Assembly (NCBI RefSeq): GCF_003226895.2
Contig: NZ_PNJG02000002.1
Coordinates: 496,001-560,000, forward strand
DNA: 64,000 nt
Direction of reading: 5' to 3'
Source of the DNA: Kocuria tytonis
Lineage (GTDB): Bacteria > Actinomycetota > Actinomycetes > Actinomycetales > Micrococcaceae
Under the pieces are notes generated by a model, which worked only from the letters and a program-made list of their open reading frames with translations, was not told the origin of the DNA and ran no database searches. Positions 62,098 through 64,000 of the stretch are shown here, piece after piece; position 1 is the stretch's first letter, and each line of letters begins with the position of its first letter. The position numbers and the translations under genes are program-made.

Positions 62098-63267
62098 TCA
62101 GTGCGCGGATGCGATGTGGTGACCCACGGTGGCCTTGAGGATCTCGTCCGTGCCGCCGAAGATCGTGAGCAGGCGCACCGCGGTGTACGCCTGGGCCACG
62201 GAGGACTCCAGGATGTAGCCGAAGCCGCCGTGCAGCTGCAGGCAGCGGTCCACCAGGTCCTTCACGGTTCCGGTGGCCTGCAGCTTCACCTTCGACGCCG
62301 CGGTCAGGTCCAGCTCCCCGCGGTTGAACCGCTCCACGCAGTGCGCCACGTACGCCTGGGACGCCTCCAGTTGCGCGCTCAGCTCCGCGAGCTCGAACTG
62401 GGTGTTCTGGAAGTCCAGGACGCGCTCGCCGAACACGTTGCGGGTGGAGACGAACTCCGCGGTCTCCGCGAGCACGCCCTCGGCAACGGCCATGGCGGCC
62501 ACGGCCACGCCCAGCCGGCCCTGCGGCAGCTGCGCGGTGATCTGCTCGAGCCCCTTGCCCTCCTCGCCCACGAGGTTCTCGGCGGGCACGCGGACGTCGT
62601 CGAAGAACAGCTCGGCGGTGTCCGAGGCCTGCAGCCCCATCTTGTCCAGCTGCTTGCCCGTGGTGTAGCCCTCGTGGTCCTTCTTCTCCACCAGGAAGAG
62701 GCTGAAGCTGTCCCGGTTCCCGCGCGGGGAGGTGTCGCCGTCCGTGCGGGCCAGGACCAGGGCGGCGTCGCCCGAGATGCCGTTGCCGATGAACGTCTTC
62801 TGACCGTTGAGAACGTACTCGTCGCCGGCGCGCACGGCCTTGCTGCGCACCCCGCGCAGGTCGGAGCCCGCGCCGGGTTCGGTCCAGGCCACGCTCGTGA
62901 CCATCTCCCCGCCGAGGATGGCGGGCAGCCAGCGCTGCTTCTGCTCGTCCGTGCCGTACGCGAGCAGGTGGGGCAGCACCCAGTCGTCCTGCAGGTGGAA
63001 CGCGAGTCCCAGGGCCAGGTGGCCCGCGCGCACGAACTCCTCGTCCAGCACCGCCCGGAAGCGGTAGTCGGTGAGGCCCATGCCCTCGAAGTCCTCGGGC
63101 ACCGCGAGGCCCAGCAGACCGGCCTCCGCGGCCTGGTTCCAGATGCCACGGTCCATCATGTGGTCGGCGTGCCACTGCGCGTAGTGCGGGGCCACCTCCC
63201 GCTCGTTGAACTCGCGCGCCACCGAGCGGAACTCCTCGTGCGCTTCGTCGTAGAAACCGTCGATCAT
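62098..63267 (-). CDS. acyl-CoA dehydrogenase
   Basis: 389 residues, FAD-dependent alpha,beta-oxidation of an acyl-CoA. Family patterns: EDFEGMGLTDYRFRAVLDEE, TSVAWTEPGAGSDL with the FAD-contacting residues, QKTFIGNGISGDAALVLARTD, and LQLHGGFGYILES ... GGTDEILKATVGHHIA at the C-terminus, where the catalytic Glu region lies. AAAGG lies 8 nt before ATG 63267, which overlaps the TetR stop (ATGA). Probably acts together with the acyl-CoA synthetase encoded next. Confidence 0.94.
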   Translation of the reverse strand: MIDGFYDEAHEEFRSVAREFNEREVAPHYAQWHADHMMDRGIWNQAAEAGLLGLAVPEDFEGMGLTDYRFRAVLDEEFVRAGHLALGLAFHLQDDWVLPHLLAYGTDEQKQRWLPAILGGEMVTSVAWTEPGAGSDLRGVRSKAVRAGDEYVLNGQKTFIGNGISGDAALVLARTDGDTSPRGNRDSFSLFLVEKKDHEGYTTGKQLDKMGLQASDTAELFFDDVRVPAENLVGEEGKGLEQITAQLPQGRLGVAVAAMAVAEGVLAETAEFVSTRNVFGERVLDFQNTQFELAELSAQLEASQAYVAHCVERFNRGELDLTAASKVKLQATGTVKDLVDRCLQLHGGFGYILESSVAQAYTAVRLLTIFGGTDEILKATVGHHIASAH

Positions 63268-63872
63268 GGGGTCGCCTTTCGTGAGGGTGGGATGTCCAGC
63301 GCCAGCCGGGCCATCTCCTTGAGCACCGCACTGACCTGCTCGTCCGGGCTCGCGGTGCGTGCCCGCGAGTACGCGGTGGAGTTGATCAGGCCGATCACCG
63401 CGAAGGCCCGGGTGGTGTGGTCCTGCAGGGGTCGTTCCGGCTGCAGCGTGCGCAGCACCTCGCGCCACTCGGTCAGGTAGCGCCGCTGGACGTCACGCAC
63501 GCGGTGGCGGGTCCTCTGTTCGAGCGATCCGAAGTCCCGCTCGTGCACCCGGATCAGCGCGGAGTCCGCCAGCGCGAAGTCCACGTGGAAGGAGATCAGC
63601 TCCGCGAGCGCCTCGGGGGTGTCCCCGTGCCGTTCGCGGATCGCACGGCCGCCGGAGAGCAGCCGCGTGGAGATCCCCTCGAGCAGCTCCGCCAGGATCT
63701 CCTGCTTGCTCTCGAAGTGCCGGTACACCCCCGGCCCGGAGATCCCCGCCCGCTCGCCGATGCTCTGCAGGGACACGGCCCGGTAGCCGTGGCGCGCGAA
63801 GAGCTCGGCGGCGGCGTCGAGAATCCGACGACGTCGCTCGCTCTTGGCCTGCTCGCGGGGCGTCCCTGCCAC
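63264..63872 (-). CDS. TetR-family regulator of the fatty-acid operon
   Basis: 202 residues from GTG 63872, chosen because AAGGAGGG is 4-5 nt upstream and the conserved region starts there. Helix-turn-helix: RRILDAAAELFARHGYRAVSLQSIGERAGISGPGVYRHFESKQEIL. The C-terminal domain resembles TetR proteins that sense acyl-CoA. Its stop overlaps the acyl-CoA dehydrogenase start, so it is the first gene of the operon and presumably autorepresses through the palindromes at 63940-63984. Confidence 0.9.
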   Translation of the reverse strand: MAGTPREQAKSERRRRILDAAAELFARHGYRAVSLQSIGERAGISGPGVYRHFESKQEILAELLEGISTRLLSGGRAIRERHGDTPEALAELISFHVDFALADSALIRVHERDFGSLEQRTRHRVRDVQRRYLTEWREVLRTLQPERPLQDHTTRAFAVIGLINSTAYSRARTASPDEQVSAVLKEMARLALDIPPSRKATP

Positions 63873-63939
63873 GGACCCTCCTTGGTGTCCCGCCCGCGCC
63901 CGGGCCCCGGGGCGGCCGTGGGGTGGGGCGTGGACAACG

Positions 63940-63984
63940 GTGATGCGCATCACTATAGTCCATCCTAGTTATCGAGCATTAACT
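63940..63984 (-). promoter_or_regulatory. promoter/operator region of the TetR-fatty-acid operon
   Basis: Contains a perfect 14-bp palindrome GTGATGCGCATCAC (63940-63953), a minus-strand -10 candidate TATAGT (63957-63952), and an AGTTA (63967-63971) / TAACT (63980-63984) inverted repeat at the -35 side. Both symmetric elements are plausible TetR sites; which is used cannot be told from sequence. Confidence 0.5.
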
Positions 63985-64000
63985 GAAATTGGCCGAAGGG

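Overview
The window is about 64 kb of high-GC actinobacterial chromosome, with frequent GTG starts, 4-nt ATGA/GTGA overlaps and likely leaderless genes. Gene content and order (fused pabB-pabC, a PiT transporter followed by a small membrane protein and a DUF3349 protein, DasR-type GlcNAc control, actinobacterial hut genes, oleate hydratase) point to Micrococcaceae. A Kocuria-like organism is my best inference; no marker gene proves the genus. I saw no rRNA, tRNA or CRISPR array.

Layout. 0-8 kb: 3' end of a Thr/Ser exporter, an FBP-type zinc-finger protein, a Fic AMPylase-like protein, RecQ, an alpha/beta hydrolase, and a MarR/MFS divergent pair. 8-10 kb: a GIY-YIG protein facing an Mrr-type endonuclease. 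10-16 kb: a copper-type locus (DUF4396 plus YdhK lipoprotein), a compact response regulator / HEAT / GT2 glycosyltransferase / histidine kinase operon, and a frameshifted zinc-independent rpmJ paralogue. 16-28 kb: oxidoreductase, PabB-PabC, small proteins, a thiosulfate transporter fused to a TusA domain, an efflux pump, and the phosphate transporter operon. 28-33 kb: GlcNAc uptake and catabolism (nagB-nagA-nagE facing IIB-IIA-dasR) around a perfect DasR-type operator. 33-37 kb: broken aldo/keto reductase, a dehalogenase-like hydrolase, fmdA and fmdB.

37-50 kb is the histidine utilisation region: hutU-hutI-transporter-hutH on the minus strand, then an IclR regulator facing hutG-hutT. The halves share the same operator palindrome but are separated by an AT-rich island of about 2.7 kb. 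The island encodes a four-helix membrane protein and a 428-residue protein with a PD-(D/E)XK-like N-terminus and a PUA-like C-terminus, the best candidate here for an undescribed defence system.

50-64 kb: oleate hydratase with its TetR regulator, an OhrR-like regulator, an SdaC-like transporter, photolyase, a second AT-rich island with a one-protein GmrSD-like (DUF262 + HNH) gene, a frameshifted NAD(P)-binding gene, an acetyltransferase, an antitoxin-like gene beside a decayed toxin remnant, and a fatty-acid operon (TetR, acyl-CoA dehydrogenase, acyl-CoA ligase).

Two repeat signals run through the window: an 11-mer, GACGACGCCGC, over-represented in intergenic DNA and disordered protein tails, and a family of about 50-bp palindromes at gene ends.
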